Origin: GCA-2731375 sp964590195
GTDB taxonomy: Bacteria > Pseudomonadota > Alphaproteobacteria > GCA-2731375
Length of the DNA stretch: 64,000 bases
NCBI GenBank assembly: GCA_964590195.1
Contig: CAZPWJ010000012.1
Location: forward strand, 16,166 to 80,165
Reading direction: 5' to 3'
The notes below the pieces were generated by a model. It did not search any database. It saw only the letters and a program-made list of their open reading frames with translations, and was not told the DNA's origin. The translations under genes and the position numbers were made by a program. Positions 15,878 to 26,934 of this stretch are shown here, in pieces (the first letter of the stretch is position 1; each line of letters begins with the position of its first letter).

Positions 15878-17092
15878 TCAAGATCGCCGGCTCAATGCCG
15901 GCCTGTCCCGGCGTGGCAAAATCGATAGCGCGGCGAGGAAAATAAAGCCCGCGATGACATAGTAGGGCAGCGCATAACCGTTGGAGAGCGTGACCAGGAC
16001 AGAGAAAACCGCCGGCCCCACGACCAGGCCAAAATAGGTGAAAAAGATGCTGCCTCCGGTCGCTGCGCTGACCTGATCGAGGGGCGCGACGCGAGTGATC
16101 TCGGCGATAAAGACGCCGTTCCAGCCGGCAGCGGTAGCACCAGCGGCGGCGGAGACGGCGGCAATGCTCCAGAACGGCCAGGCGGCATCCATATGCGCCA
16201 GCATGATGACAAAGCTGGCCGAAGCCATGCCCAACAGCGCCAGCACCACGGCGGCGCGGATAAACCGGCCGGCAAGCCAGCCCCAGGCGATGCGCGCGCC
16301 GACGCCAATGCCGTGCATGCAGGAATAAGCAACCCCGGCGCTGACCAGATCCAGACCGACATGGTTCACAAGATAGGTCACCAGAAATGCGAACATGCAG
16401 GACTGCACGCAGGCGAAGATAAAGCCGGCCAGGGTCAGCCGGCGCAGTCCGGAATGGCCGGCCAGCAAGCGCAACTGCCGCCAAACGCCGCTGATCGACA
16501 GGGGCCGGCCCGGTTGCCGGTCATCGTCCGAACTGGCGCGCAAGGGCTGCACCATGAGAACGGTGAGCACGCCAAGGGCGGCAGAGACCATCAGGGCCTC
16601 GCGCCAACCGGCGCCGACGACGACCCAGGGAATCAGCAAGCCGGCCACGAAGCCCCCTAACGGGGCGCCGCTTTGCTTGATCGAGAAAACCAGGGGGCGG
16701 TCCTTGGGCCGGGTCACGCGGGACAGGATATGGGCCGCGCCCGGCGTATTGGGACCATAACCCATGCCCAATAGAAAGCCGCAGACCAGGATCAGCGGCA
16801 GCAGGGTGGTAATGGACAGCAACAGGGCCGCGGCCGAGGCTAGGATGCCGATCTGCATCACCCGCATGGCGCCAAAGCGGGCTGTCAGGGCGCCCATGAA
16901 CAGGGATACCGGCATGGCCCCCAAAAAGACCAACGATGTATACAAACCCACATGAGAGGCAGCGAAACCAACTTCGTCGCGAAGGGCCGGGGCCAGCACG
17001 GGCACGGTCAGGAACATCACGGAGGTGATGGTCTGCATCCAGGTGGTGCCGGCGAGGGGCCAAAATACGTCGCGCATAATGCCGGATACCAA
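15878..17092 (-). CDS. MFS transporter
   Basis: The 404-residue protein is almost wholly hydrophobic with about 12 predicted membrane helices and an MFS loop-2-like motif (GALTARFGAMRVMQ near residue 68). It ends in a short basic cytoplasmic tail. It is divergent from the SMP-30/dehydrogenase/oxidoreductase operon starting at 17163, with only 70 bases between the starts, so it may import that operon's substrate, for example a sugar acid or lactone. That link is inferred from position; the sequence alone does not give the substrate. Confidence 0.87.
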   Translation of the reverse strand: MVSGIMRDVFWPLAGTTWMQTITSVMFLTVPVLAPALRDEVGFAASHVGLYTSLVFLGAMPVSLFMGALTARFGAMRVMQIGILASAAALLLSITTLLPLILVCGFLLGMGYGPNTPGAAHILSRVTRPKDRPLVFSIKQSGAPLGGFVAGLLIPWVVVGAGWREALMVSAALGVLTVLMVQPLRASSDDDRQPGRPLSISGVWRQLRLLAGHSGLRRLTLAGFIFACVQSCMFAFLVTYLVNHVGLDLVSAGVAYSCMHGIGVGARIAWGWLAGRFIRAAVVLALLGMASASFVIMLAHMDAAWPFWSIAAVSAAAGATAAGWNGVFIAEITRVAPLDQVSAATGGSIFFTYFGLVVGPAVFSVLVTLSNGYALPYYVIAGFIFLAALSILPRRDRPALSRRS

Positions 17093-17162
17093 TACAAGGA
17101 ATGGGGATGGGCCGTTCGGACGAGAGGGTTATAATAGCCTGAAAATCATGCAGGAGAACCCA

Positions 17163-18164
17163 ATGAGCGCGGATAATGCGGGCGCGGAAAGCTTCCGACT
17201 GAAACCAAATGATCTTGGCTATTTCGGCGATGGTCTGAACCGGCCCGAATGCGTGCTCTGTCTGGCCGACGGCACGGTCATCACATCGCAGGCAGGCGGC
17301 GGGGTCAGCGTCATTGGGACCGATGGCGCGCGCCGGGATATTCTGGGCCAGCGTCGGGACGGCCTGCCGCCGGTGATGACCAATGGCTTTGCCCTGACCA
17401 AATCGGGCGATTTCCTGTTGGCGGATCTGCACGGTGAGGGTGGCGGCGCCTGGCGCTTGTCGCAAAGCGGCGCGGTGACGCCATTGCTGGTGGAGCTTGA
17501 TGGCCAGGCCTTGCCGTCGGCGAATTTCGTCGGCGTTGACCATGCCGAACGCATCTGGATTACCATTTCCACCCGCCACGATCCCCGCGCCCTGGCCTAC
17601 CGTCCCGACGTGGCCGATGGCTTTATTATCCTGATGGATGATAAAGGCGCACGCATCGTGGCTGACGATATTGGCTATACCAACGAGGCCATCGTCGATC
17701 CTTCCGGCGATTGGCTGTATGTCAACGAGACCATGGCCCGGCGCACCTCGCGCTACCGCATCAAGGACGACAACAGTCTGGGCCCGCGCGAGACCTTCGT
17801 GGAATACGGCCATGGCACCTATCCCGACGGCCTGGCCTTTGACGAAGAAGGCGCCTTCTGGATGACCTCGGTGGTCTCGAACCGGGTTGTCCGGGTTACG
17901 CCGGACGGGGAACAACGCGTCGTAATCGAGGAAAATGACCCCGAACAGCTGGCGGTTGTCGAGGCGGCCTATCTGGCCGGCGAAATGGGCCGCTCTCATA
18001 TGGACAATATTAAGACAGATGTTATGCAGTCGATCTCGTCCATCGCCTTCGGCGGACCGGACCGGCGCACTGCTTATCTGGGCAATCTGCTGGATTCGAA
18101 ACTTTATACTTTCCAAAGCCCGGTGCCGGGCTTTGCACCATCGCATTGGGGAGTCCGTTTGTGA
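17163..18164 (+). CDS. SMP-30/gluconolactonase-like protein, first gene of a catabolic operon
   Basis: The 333-residue beta-propeller protein shows the family signatures GLNRPECVLCLADGTV, GYTNEAIVDPSGDWLYVNE and YPDGLAFDEEGAFWMTS. I place the start at the ATG at 17163, with AGGAG about 8 bases upstream; the frame is open further 5' but without such a site. Family enzymes are metal-dependent lactonases. The stop overlaps the GTG of the next gene (GTGA at 18161-18164), showing coupling to the dehydrogenase. A role in opening a sugar lactone before oxidation is the natural inference. Confidence 0.85.
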   Translation: MSADNAGAESFRLKPNDLGYFGDGLNRPECVLCLADGTVITSQAGGGVSVIGTDGARRDILGQRRDGLPPVMTNGFALTKSGDFLLADLHGEGGGAWRLSQSGAVTPLLVELDGQALPSANFVGVDHAERIWITISTRHDPRALAYRPDVADGFIILMDDKGARIVADDIGYTNEAIVDPSGDWLYVNETMARRTSRYRIKDDNSLGPRETFVEYGHGTYPDGLAFDEEGAFWMTSVVSNRVVRVTPDGEQRVVIEENDPEQLAVVEAAYLAGEMGRSHMDNIKTDVMQSISSIAFGGPDRRTAYLGNLLDSKLYTFQSPVPGFAPSHWGVRL

Positions 18165-19258
18165 CTAACGATAAAGATCTGAAAATAACCGTCTTTCCGG
18201 GCGACGGCATTGGCCTTGAGGTCATGGATGCGGCACAGGCCGTTCTTGCCGCCGCCCAGGACAAGGTTGGCGGTTTCCGTTTGATCAACGATCATCACGA
18301 CGCGGGCGCCGGGCTCTATCGTGATACCGGCACCGCGTTGAGCGAAGAATCTATCCGTGCGGCGGAGGCCTCCGATGCCATTCTATTGGGCGCCTGCGGT
18401 CTGCCGGACGTACGCTATCCCGACGGCACCGAGATCGCACCCCAGATCGATCTACGCTTTCACTTCAACCTCTACGCTGGCTTGCGTCCCTGCAAAGCGA
18501 TCCCCAATGGCCCAAAGGCCCTGGCCGATCCCCGTGCCGATGATATCGATTTCATTCTGATCCGGGAAAGCACCGAAGGCCTGTTCGCGGCGCGCGGCAA
18601 GGGCGTTGTGACCGAGGACCGCGAGGCCCGCGATACCATGGTCATTACCCGCGATGTCTCCGAACGGCTGTTTGACTTTGCCTTCAACCTGGCAACCCAG
18701 CGCAAAGCCGATGGCTATCCGGGCAAGGTCACCCTGATCGACAAGGCGAATGTCTTTTCCTCCATGGCGTTTTTTCGCAAGGTCTTTGATGAACGGGCCG
18801 CGAATTTTCCCGATATCGAGGCCGAGCATCTATATGTGGATGCCGCCGCCCTGAACCTGATCCGCAATCCCTGGATCTATGACGTGATGGTGACGGAAAA
18901 TATGTTCGGCGACATCCTCTCCGATCAGGCCGCCGCCTTGGTGGGCGGCATGGGTTTTGCACCTTCGGGTGACATCGGTGACAACATGGCGGTGTTTCAG
19001 CCGGCCCATGGCACCGCGCCGGACATCGCCGGCAAGGGCTGGGCAAACCCGACGGCAATGATCCAGTCCGCCGCCATGATGCTGGATTGGCTGGGCCGGC
19101 GCCATGATGTCGATGCCTGTGTCGAGGCCGGCAGGCTGATCGACGGGGCGATGGAGAAAGCCATCTCCGGCGGCATGATCCGCACCTATGATGCCGGCGG
19201 CAGCGACGGCACCGACAAGGTCGCCAAGACGGTGATCGAGTTGTTGCGGGCCGGCTGA
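18161..19258 (+). CDS. Isocitrate/isopropylmalate/tartrate dehydrogenase-family enzyme
   Basis: The 365-residue enzyme belongs to the NAD(P)-dependent beta-decarboxylating dehydrogenases: FPGDGIGLEV at the N-terminus, RESTEGLFA near residue 140, the VTLIDKANVF Lys, and the metal/cofactor signature ENMFGDILSDQAAALVGGMG. Members oxidise and decarboxylate 2-hydroxy acids such as 3-isopropylmalate, isocitrate, tartrate or homoisocitrate. The operon context argues against leucine synthesis. The start is the GTG at 18161, 8 bases after GGGGAG and overlapping the upstream stop by 4 bases. Confidence 0.88.
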   Translation: MTNDKDLKITVFPGDGIGLEVMDAAQAVLAAAQDKVGGFRLINDHHDAGAGLYRDTGTALSEESIRAAEASDAILLGACGLPDVRYPDGTEIAPQIDLRFHFNLYAGLRPCKAIPNGPKALADPRADDIDFILIRESTEGLFAARGKGVVTEDREARDTMVITRDVSERLFDFAFNLATQRKADGYPGKVTLIDKANVFSSMAFFRKVFDERAANFPDIEAEHLYVDAAALNLIRNPWIYDVMVTENMFGDILSDQAAALVGGMGFAPSGDIGDNMAVFQPAHGTAPDIAGKGWANPTAMIQSAAMMLDWLGRRHDVDACVEAGRLIDGAMEKAISGGMIRTYDAGGSDGTDKVAKTVIELLRAG

Positions 19259-19261
19259 GGC

Positions 19262-20278
19262 ATGGCGGTGCGGGTCGCGGTTATCGGCGCGGGCTATTTC
19301 GCCCAGTTTCACCATGATGCCTGGTCTCGCCTGCCGGGTGCCGAGTTGGTGGCGATTGCCGATCGGGATGGCGGCAGGGCCAGGGAGGCGGCGGCAAAAT
19401 ACGGGGTGCCGGCTTTTGCCGACATTGATGGGATACTGGAGAATATGTCGCCCGATCTGGTGGATATCGCCACGCCGCCGGCCTCGCATCTGGAATTGGT
19501 TGCGGCGGTATCGGCCCGCGGCCTACCGGCGATCTGTCAGAAACCCCTGGCGCCTACATTCGAGGAAGCCGTAGCGGTGGTGGAAACGGCGGAGGCCGCC
19601 AACACCTTGTTGGTGGTGCATGAAAACTTCCGCTTTCAGCCCTGGTACCGCGAGATGCGGCGCCTGATCGGGCAAGGTCATCTGGGCGACTTGCACGGCG
19701 TTACCTTTCGCCTGCGGCCAGGCGATGGCCAGGGTGCGCGGGCTTATCTGGACCGGCAGCCCTATTTCCAGCAGATGCAGCGCTTCCTGGTGCATGAAAC
19801 GGCGATCCATTTCATTGATACCTTCCGCTATCTTTTGGGCGAGGCGACCGGCGTCATGGCCCGCCTGCGCCGCCTGAACCCGGCTATCGCGGGTGAGGAT
19901 GCGGGCGTTATCATGCTCGACTTCGATGGCGGAAAAACTGCGCTGTTCGACGGCAATCGGTTAAACGAGCACGTGGCCGACAACACCCGCCTGACCATGG
20001 GCGAGATGTGGCTGGAGGGGGCCGCGGGCGTGCTGCGCCTGGACGGCAGCGGTAGGCTCTGGTGGAAGCCTCATGGCGGCGAGGAGACGCAGCATGACTA
20101 TGCCTGGACCGATGCGGGTTTCGCCGGTGACAGCGTTTATGCTTTTCAGGCCCATGTCGTTGAACATTTGAGCGGTGCTGGCGCACTGGAAAATTCGGCG
20201 CGGGATTATCTGCGCAATCTGGAGATCGAGGAAGCGGTCTACCGCTCGTCCGAAACAGGCCGTTACGAGGATTTGTAA
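19262..20278 (+). CDS. Gfo/Idh/MocA-family oxidoreductase
   Basis: The 338-residue protein has an N-terminal Rossmann motif VIGAGYFAQFHH and the C-terminal substrate domain of the glucose-fructose oxidoreductase family, with HETAIHFIDTFRYLLGE for the catalytic histidine region. The usual EKP motif appears as CQKP (Lys94 kept, Glu replaced by Gln). These NAD(P) enzymes oxidise or reduce sugars, inositols and sugar acids. It starts 3 bases after the dehydrogenase stop and is certainly co-transcribed with it. The 3' end overlaps the convergent EamA gene by 16 bases. Confidence 0.88.
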   Translation: MAVRVAVIGAGYFAQFHHDAWSRLPGAELVAIADRDGGRAREAAAKYGVPAFADIDGILENMSPDLVDIATPPASHLELVAAVSARGLPAICQKPLAPTFEEAVAVVETAEAANTLLVVHENFRFQPWYREMRRLIGQGHLGDLHGVTFRLRPGDGQGARAYLDRQPYFQQMQRFLVHETAIHFIDTFRYLLGEATGVMARLRRLNPAIAGEDAGVIMLDFDGGKTALFDGNRLNEHVADNTRLTMGEMWLEGAAGVLRLDGSGRLWWKPHGGEETQHDYAWTDAGFAGDSVYAFQAHVVEHLSGAGALENSARDYLRNLEIEEAVYRSSETGRYEDL

Positions 20279-21168
20279 AGCTTGGGCTCCAGCAAAACCA
20301 GCAGCAGGGCGGCGCAGACGACGCTTAGCGCCAACAGTTCCCGCCAGCCCAAGGGATCATCCAGCATCCATGCGCCGGAAAATACGCCGATGATGGGGAT
20401 CGACAATGTGGCCAGGCCCGACAGCATGGCGGGATAGTTCTGCACTGCCTTGAACCACAGAAAGTAGGGCACGATCTGTGCCAGCACCAGGCCATAGGCG
20501 ATGCTCAACCAGGCTTCGGTGCTGATGGAGGCCCAGGGCACATGCGGCAATGTCGCCGTGGCGCCGAGGGTCACCGGAATACCGCCCAGAACCAGTTGCC
20601 AGCCCGCGATCAGGGCCACGGGCATTTGCCAGTCATACCGTCGGATCACCACCGTGCCGCCGGCGAAGGCGATGGCCGAGAGCAGGCATAACGCCACACC
20701 CAATGGTGCGTTGCGCATGGCGGACAGATCCTGTGACAGCAGCACGACCATGCCCGCAAGGCCCAGCACCAGGGCAGTGCCGCGCATCGCCGTCAGGCGC
20801 TCGCCCAGGAACCAGACCGCGAACAGCATGGCCCACAGCGGCATGGTGTAGACCACGATCACCGCCCGTCCGCTGTTCATCAACTGGATGCCATAAGCCA
20901 GGGAAATTTGAAACACGGTGATGTTGAGGGCCGCCGCCAATGCCAATGGCAGCAACAGATGGCGCGGCACGGCCAGGGATTGGCCCTGCAACTTCACCAT
21001 GGCCAACAGGGCCAGGCCCGCCGGTATCACGGTCAGGGCGCGCAGGGTCCAGGCATCGACCTCCGCCAGGGCGATGGCCAGCATGGGCCAGTTCAGGCCC
21101 CACAACAGACAGGGAATACCCAGCAGGGTCAGGGCCGCGCCGTTGTTCGTCCCTTCAGGCGCGGCCAT
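20263..21168 (-). CDS. EamA/DMT-family transporter
   Basis: The 301-residue integral membrane protein has ten likely helices arranged as two EamA repeats (first repeat about 14-145, second about 155-295), with LLWGLNWPMLAIAL near the start and LGERLTAMRGTALVLGL closing the first repeat. Drug/metabolite exporters of this family move amino acids, nucleotide-related metabolites or drugs out of the cell. It starts 8 bases after the folE stop on the same strand, so it may be a distal member of that unit. The substrate is unknown. Confidence 0.85.
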   Translation of the reverse strand: MAAPEGTNNGAALTLLGIPCLLWGLNWPMLAIALAEVDAWTLRALTVIPAGLALLAMVKLQGQSLAVPRHLLLPLALAAALNITVFQISLAYGIQLMNSGRAVIVVYTMPLWAMLFAVWFLGERLTAMRGTALVLGLAGMVVLLSQDLSAMRNAPLGVALCLLSAIAFAGGTVVIRRYDWQMPVALIAGWQLVLGGIPVTLGATATLPHVPWASISTEAWLSIAYGLVLAQIVPYFLWFKAVQNYPAMLSGLATLSIPIIGVFSGAWMLDDPLGWRELLALSVVCAALLLVLLEPKLYKSS

Positions 21169-21176
21169 GCACTGCC

Positions 21177-21842
21177 TTAATCGTCCAGGCTGCCGGCGCC
21201 GCCGCGGATCATGGCCAGGAACTCCCGCCGGGTAGCGGCACTTTTACGGAAGGCGCCGAGCATGCGCGAGGTGGCAAGTGCGGCGCCGGGCTTGTGTACG
21301 CCGCGCGTGGTCATGCATTGATGCGAGGCCTCAATCACCACGGCGACGCCCAGGGGCTGTAACACTTCCTGGATGGTATTGGCGATCTGCGCTGTCATCT
21401 TCTCCTGGATCTGCAGGCGCTTGGCATAAACCTCGACCAATCGGGCCAGCTTGGAAATACCAACCACCCGGTGATTGGGCAGATAGGCGATATGGGCCTT
21501 GCCGATGATCGGCGCCATGTGATGTTCGCAATGACTTTCAAAGCGGATATCGCGCAGCAAGACCATTTCGTCATATCCGTCGACTTCTTCGAAGGTGCGT
21601 TGCAGAATTTCCACCGGGTCGTCGTGGTAGCCGGCGAAATATTCTTCGTAGGCGCGGACCACGCGCTCCGGCGTGCCGGCCAAACCTTCCCGTTCGGGAT
21701 CATCGCCGGTCCAGCGGATCAGGGTGCGGATGGCCGCCTCGGCCTCGTCCCGGCTGGGCCGCCGCTCCTGCGCCGCCCGACGCTCCGCCGCCAGGGTTTC
21801 CGCCAGTTCCAGTTCCGAATTCAGATCTTGCTGCTTGTTCAT
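21177..21842 (-). CDS. folE: GTP cyclohydrolase I
   Basis: The 221-residue enzyme converts GTP to dihydroneopterin triphosphate, the first step of folate (and tetrahydropterin or queuosine precursor) synthesis. The zinc ligands are visible in FESHCEHHMAP (Cys and His) and SHQCMTTRG (second Cys), with the substrate-binding HRVVGISKLARLVE between them. I chose the ATG at 21842, preceded by AGGTGGGACC; an in-frame ATG at 21881 would add 13 residues. It lies 73 bases after ureG, on the same strand, and may receive read-through from the urease operon. Confidence 0.95.
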   Translation of the reverse strand: MNKQQDLNSELELAETLAAERRAAQERRPSRDEAEAAIRTLIRWTGDDPEREGLAGTPERVVRAYEEYFAGYHDDPVEILQRTFEEVDGYDEMVLLRDIRFESHCEHHMAPIIGKAHIAYLPNHRVVGISKLARLVEVYAKRLQIQEKMTAQIANTIQEVLQPLGVAVVIEASHQCMTTRGVHKPGAALATSRMLGAFRKSAATRREFLAMIRGGAGSLDD

Positions 21843-21915
21843 GGTCCCACCTATTTCGTCCCCTGCCGACAATTTAGGCATCGGGCGGGAAAGGGCAAGA
21901 ACAATGAGGCGAGGT

Positions 21916-22551
21916 TTATGCGAGGCCGCCCGCCGTGATGATGAAATCCACCACCTCCTCCAGGCCTTCGTGGGTTTTCAGATTGGTGAAAACAAATGGG
22001 CGGTCGCCGCGCATACGCTCGGTGTCCCCGCGCATTACATCCAGGCTGGCGCCGACCAGGGGGGCAAGGTCGATCTTGTTGATCACCAGCAGGTCCGAAC
22101 GGGTGATGCCGGGGCCGCCCTTGCGCGGGATCTTTTCGCCCGCCGCCACATCAATGACATAGATCGTGATATCCGCCAGCTCCGGCGAGAATGTCGCGGC
22201 CAGATTGTCGCCGCCGGACTCGATCAGGCAGATTTCCGCTTCGGGAAAGGCCGCGCTCATCTCGGCCACGGCGGCCAGGTTGATCGAGGCATCCTCGCGG
22301 ATCGCCGTATGGGGGCAGCCGCCGGTTTCAACGCCCATGATGCGTTCGGCGGGCAGGGCGCCGGTGCGGGTCAGGATCTGTTGATCCTCCTTGGTATAGA
22401 TGTCGTTGGTGATCACCACCATGTCGTGGGCGCCGCTCATGCGCCGGCACAGCGCCTCCAGCAAGGCGGTCTTGCCTGAACCCACGGGGCCGCCGACGCC
22501 GACGCGCAATGGTCCGTGATCAGGTGATAGGTCTGTCAATTGCGTGCTCAT
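21916..22551 (-). CDS. ureG: Urease accessory GTPase UreG
   Basis: The 211-residue GTPase drives nickel delivery into apo-urease as part of the UreD-UreF-UreG complex. Its P-loop is GVGGPVGSGKTAL (about 18-30); the metal-binding CPH motif is in ETGGCPHTAIRED; ESGGDNLAATFSPELADI and NKIDLAPLVGA complete the SIMIBI-class pattern. Its start overlaps the ureF stop by 4 bases. It is the last clear gene of the urt-ure operon. Confidence 0.97.
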   Translation of the reverse strand: MSTQLTDLSPDHGPLRVGVGGPVGSGKTALLEALCRRMSGAHDMVVITNDIYTKEDQQILTRTGALPAERIMGVETGGCPHTAIREDASINLAAVAEMSAAFPEAEICLIESGGDNLAATFSPELADITIYVIDVAAGEKIPRKGGPGITRSDLLVINKIDLAPLVGASLDVMRGDTERMRGDRPFVFTNLKTHEGLEEVVDFIITAGGLA

Positions 22552-23231
22552 GATCGGAACAACCTCGTATATTGGCTTTCGTGTTGCATGCTGGCCCAGT
22601 CCACCATCGCGGCGGCGGAGCCAAGATCGTCGATGCTAAGGTCCGTTGCCGTCATTGCCGTGGCGATGACCGCGTTTTCCAGTTCGGCCTGGGCCAATTG
22701 GCCATCGGTTTGACCCAGGGGCACCAGACGTACGGCGGCATTGATCAGGTTCGCCAGCCAAGCCTGCAGATAGAGATGTAGGGCGGCCTTGGTGTTGATG
22801 CCATGGGCGCTGCAGGCCATGGCGGTGGCGATGGCCAGGGTGGGCGCGATCTTGGCATCGCGAAGCAGATCGAGGCGGGATCGCAGGCCGGCATCGGGCC
22901 AGGCGCGCAAAACGGTGAGCAGAAAGTACTCGCCCTGGGACAGGCTTTCCCGGGCCAGCTCCGAGGTGGCGAGCGATGCCGCCGCCAGTTCAGCCAGTTC
23001 CAGAAACTTGTTCTCGTCGGCCGTCGCCGCCAGGTTAAAGAAAATCGCCTCACTGCGCCCGGTGCCATGGCGCAGATCGGCTTCAAGCCAATCGATCAGT
23101 GTCGCCCGGTCATGCACCAGCTTCGCTTCCACGGCATATTCCAGGCCATGGGAGTAACTGAACGCGCCGATGGGAAAGGCCGGTGACAGCCAGCTTTGCA
23201 GGCGCAATAGATGCCGGGGATCAGTGGTCAT
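22548..23231 (-). CDS. ureF: Urease accessory protein UreF
   Basis: The 227-residue helical protein is the UreF scaffold that recruits UreG to UreD-bound urease. The hallmark LQSWLSPAFPIGAFSYSHGLE lies near the start and SQGEYFLLTVLRAWP near the middle. I chose the ATG at 23231, which overlaps the end of ureE by 11 bases; an in-frame ATG at 23270 would overlap it by 50. It overlaps ureG by 4 bases. Confidence 0.95.
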   Translation of the reverse strand: MTTDPRHLLRLQSWLSPAFPIGAFSYSHGLEYAVEAKLVHDRATLIDWLEADLRHGTGRSEAIFFNLAATADENKFLELAELAAASLATSELARESLSQGEYFLLTVLRAWPDAGLRSRLDLLRDAKIAPTLAIATAMACSAHGINTKAALHLYLQAWLANLINAAVRLVPLGQTDGQLAQAELENAVIATAMTATDLSIDDLGSAAAMVDWASMQHESQYTRLFRS

Positions 23232-23694
23232 GACTGTGGCCGCCAGAGTGGCCGTCAGATTGATCTTCATAGGCGCCGCCCTCGGGCTGGAATGGCGCGG
23301 TGATCTCGTCCACCTGGGCGCCCATGCCGCGCACCATGGCCTCGATCACGTGATCGGGCCGGATGCGCAGACGTTCTTCCGTGACGTCCGTGGGCAGATG
23401 ACGGTTGCCCAGATGCCAGGCCATGCGCAGCAGGGCCAAGGGCGTGGCGCAACGGATTTCCAATAATGCCTCCGGCGCCGCGCGGACGGCCAGCCAACGG
23501 CCATCGCTAACCCGTAGGCCATCGCCATGGGCCATGGCCTTGGCCTTGGGCAGATCCAGCAGGATTTCCTCGCCGCCGTCCGTATGCAGGCGGATGCGCC
23601 GGCGGTGACGCTCGTCAAAGGCCAGGGTGACGCCGTCTTCGGCCAGTTCGGATGGCCAGTCCGCTGCATTGAAATGAGCGATCGCGCGTTGCAT
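23221..23694 (-). CDS. ureE: Urease accessory nickel metallochaperone UreE
   Basis: The 157-residue protein has the UreE N-terminal peptide-binding domain and a C-terminal metal-binding domain (LRMAWHLGNRHLPTDV, then DHVIEAMVRGMGA), ending in a His-rich tail (HSGGHSHDH) that binds nickel. It delivers Ni2+ to the UreG complex. It starts 10 bases after ureC and overlaps ureF by 11 bases. Confidence 0.96.
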   Translation of the reverse strand: MQRAIAHFNAADWPSELAEDGVTLAFDERHRRRIRLHTDGGEEILLDLPKAKAMAHGDGLRVSDGRWLAVRAAPEALLEIRCATPLALLRMAWHLGNRHLPTDVTEERLRIRPDHVIEAMVRGMGAQVDEITAPFQPEGGAYEDQSDGHSGGHSHDH

Positions 23695-23704
23695 TTTTTC
23701 CTCC

Positions 23705-25417
<1,713 letters not shown>

Positions 25418-25420
25418 GGC

Positions 25421-25734
25421 TTAACCCTCCCCATCCAGCGCGCCGGCGACGGCGCCGTTGAAGCCGTGTACCCGGCGCAGACCGCGATAGGGTACCAACG
25501 GCACCTCGCGCTGCTGTCCCGGTTCGAACCGGATCGCGGTGCCGGCGGGAATATCCAAGCGCCGGCCGCGGGCCGCCTCGCGGTCGAATTCCAGGGCCGC
25601 GTTGGTTTCGTAAAAATGATAGTGGCTGCCAACCTGTATGGGTCGATCGCCCGTGTTGGCGATGGTCAGGGTAATGACGTCCTGGCCCAGGTTCAGGGTG
25701 ATGGCGCCGCTCTCTGCTATGATTTCGCCTGGAA

Positions 25735-25738
<4 letters not shown>
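25421..25738 (-). CDS. ureB: Urease beta subunit UreB
   Basis: The 105-residue structural subunit has the canonical start MIPGEII, then VTLTIANTGDRPIQVGSHYHFYETN and PAGTAIRFEPG. It assembles with UreA and UreC into the trimer of heterotrimers. Its ATG overlaps the ureA stop by 4 bases, and ureC follows after 3 bases. Confidence 0.97.
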
Positions 25739-26052
<314 letters not shown>

Positions 26053-26076
26053 GGGCGGTCTCCTCCGATATTCATT

Positions 26077-26934
26077 TCAACAGGCCCAGACGCGGGGCAA
26101 TGGGCAGTCATGGCCATGGATGACGTCGCGGAATGGCGATAGAAACGCCTCCAGATCCCGGCGCAGGACCAGGCCGTCGGGGGCCAGAAAGCGGCAGACC
26201 AACAGACCGGTCCGTTCGCTGACCCCAGCCCGTCCTTGACTGCCCTGCAACAGCTCTCTCGCTGTTTCCAGCTGTGCGCCCGCGTCGGGGGCAACATAGA
26301 TCAATGTGGCCAGGGCCCGGGCGCCGCCCAGCAATGAGGGACGCCTGCGCAGACTCTCCATATCGCCAGCTAGGCGGAAATCGTCGGCCCAGATCAGCCG
26401 GCCGTCAAGACGCAGACGCCAACGGTCATGGACCGCTGCCCGGTCAAGCTGTTCGCCGCTGGCAAGACGGCCCAGCAGCAGGGAGTCCATGGCCAGCAGG
26501 CGGCTGCCGGCATCGATCTCGATATGTGTCTGTCGGGCCAGGGCGGCGCCGTTGAACAGGATCGTCTCCTGGGGCAGCCATTCCAGCAGGGCGCCGCCGT
26601 TGATTTGCAGCCGGCTTCGCACCCGGCTGTCGTCGCCGCGCGAGCGATAGACCTTTTCCGCCGCCTGGGTGGTGGCGGTGACCTGGGCACCCATCTGGGC
26701 GCTAACGGCATAGTCCAGGCGGTCGCCGTCGGTAATGCCGCCGGCGGTATTCAACAAGACTGCCTCGACCCTGCCTTCTGGTCGGCGCGGCAGCAAAATG
26801 CGGCATGGATTGGCCTGGTAAAGGTCGCATAGCCGTGACTCCGGCCCGGAGAAGCCGACCCGCGCCGCGCCGCGCAGGCGCTGCAGGCGCCTTGGTGGGG
26901 CGGGCGTTTCAGACCGTGAGGTAGCGGCGAACAT
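26077..26934 (-). CDS. ureD: Urease accessory protein UreD
   Basis: The 285-residue protein forms the platform and nickel tunnel on apo-urease. Family features are LLNTAGGITDGDRLDY, TATTQAAEKVYRS, LEWLPQETILFNGA and the late LVCRFLAPDG. I chose the ATG at 26934 (MFAATSRS), which overlaps the end of urtE by 26 bases; the frame stays open further upstream inside urtE, but those residues do not look like UreD. This overlap physically joins the transport and urease halves of the operon. Confidence 0.94.
   Translation of the reverse strand: MFAATSRSETPAPPRRLQRLRGAARVGFSGPESRLCDLYQANPCRILLPRRPEGRVEAVLLNTAGGITDGDRLDYAVSAQMGAQVTATTQAAEKVYRSRGDDSRVRSRLQINGGALLEWLPQETILFNGAALARQTHIEIDAGSRLLAMDSLLLGRLASGEQLDRAAVHDRWRLRLDGRLIWADDFRLAGDMESLRRRPSLLGGARALATLIYVAPDAGAQLETARELLQGSQGRAGVSERTGLLVCRFLAPDGLVLRRDLEAFLSPFRDVIHGHDCPLPRVWAC

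Noticed and set aside
16521..18146. Long leftward open frame of about 540 codons
   Set aside because: It runs antisense to the MFS/SMP-30 divergent region and through the well-supported SMP-30 gene; it has low-complexity His/Arg/Gly composition typical of a GC-rich shadow frame.
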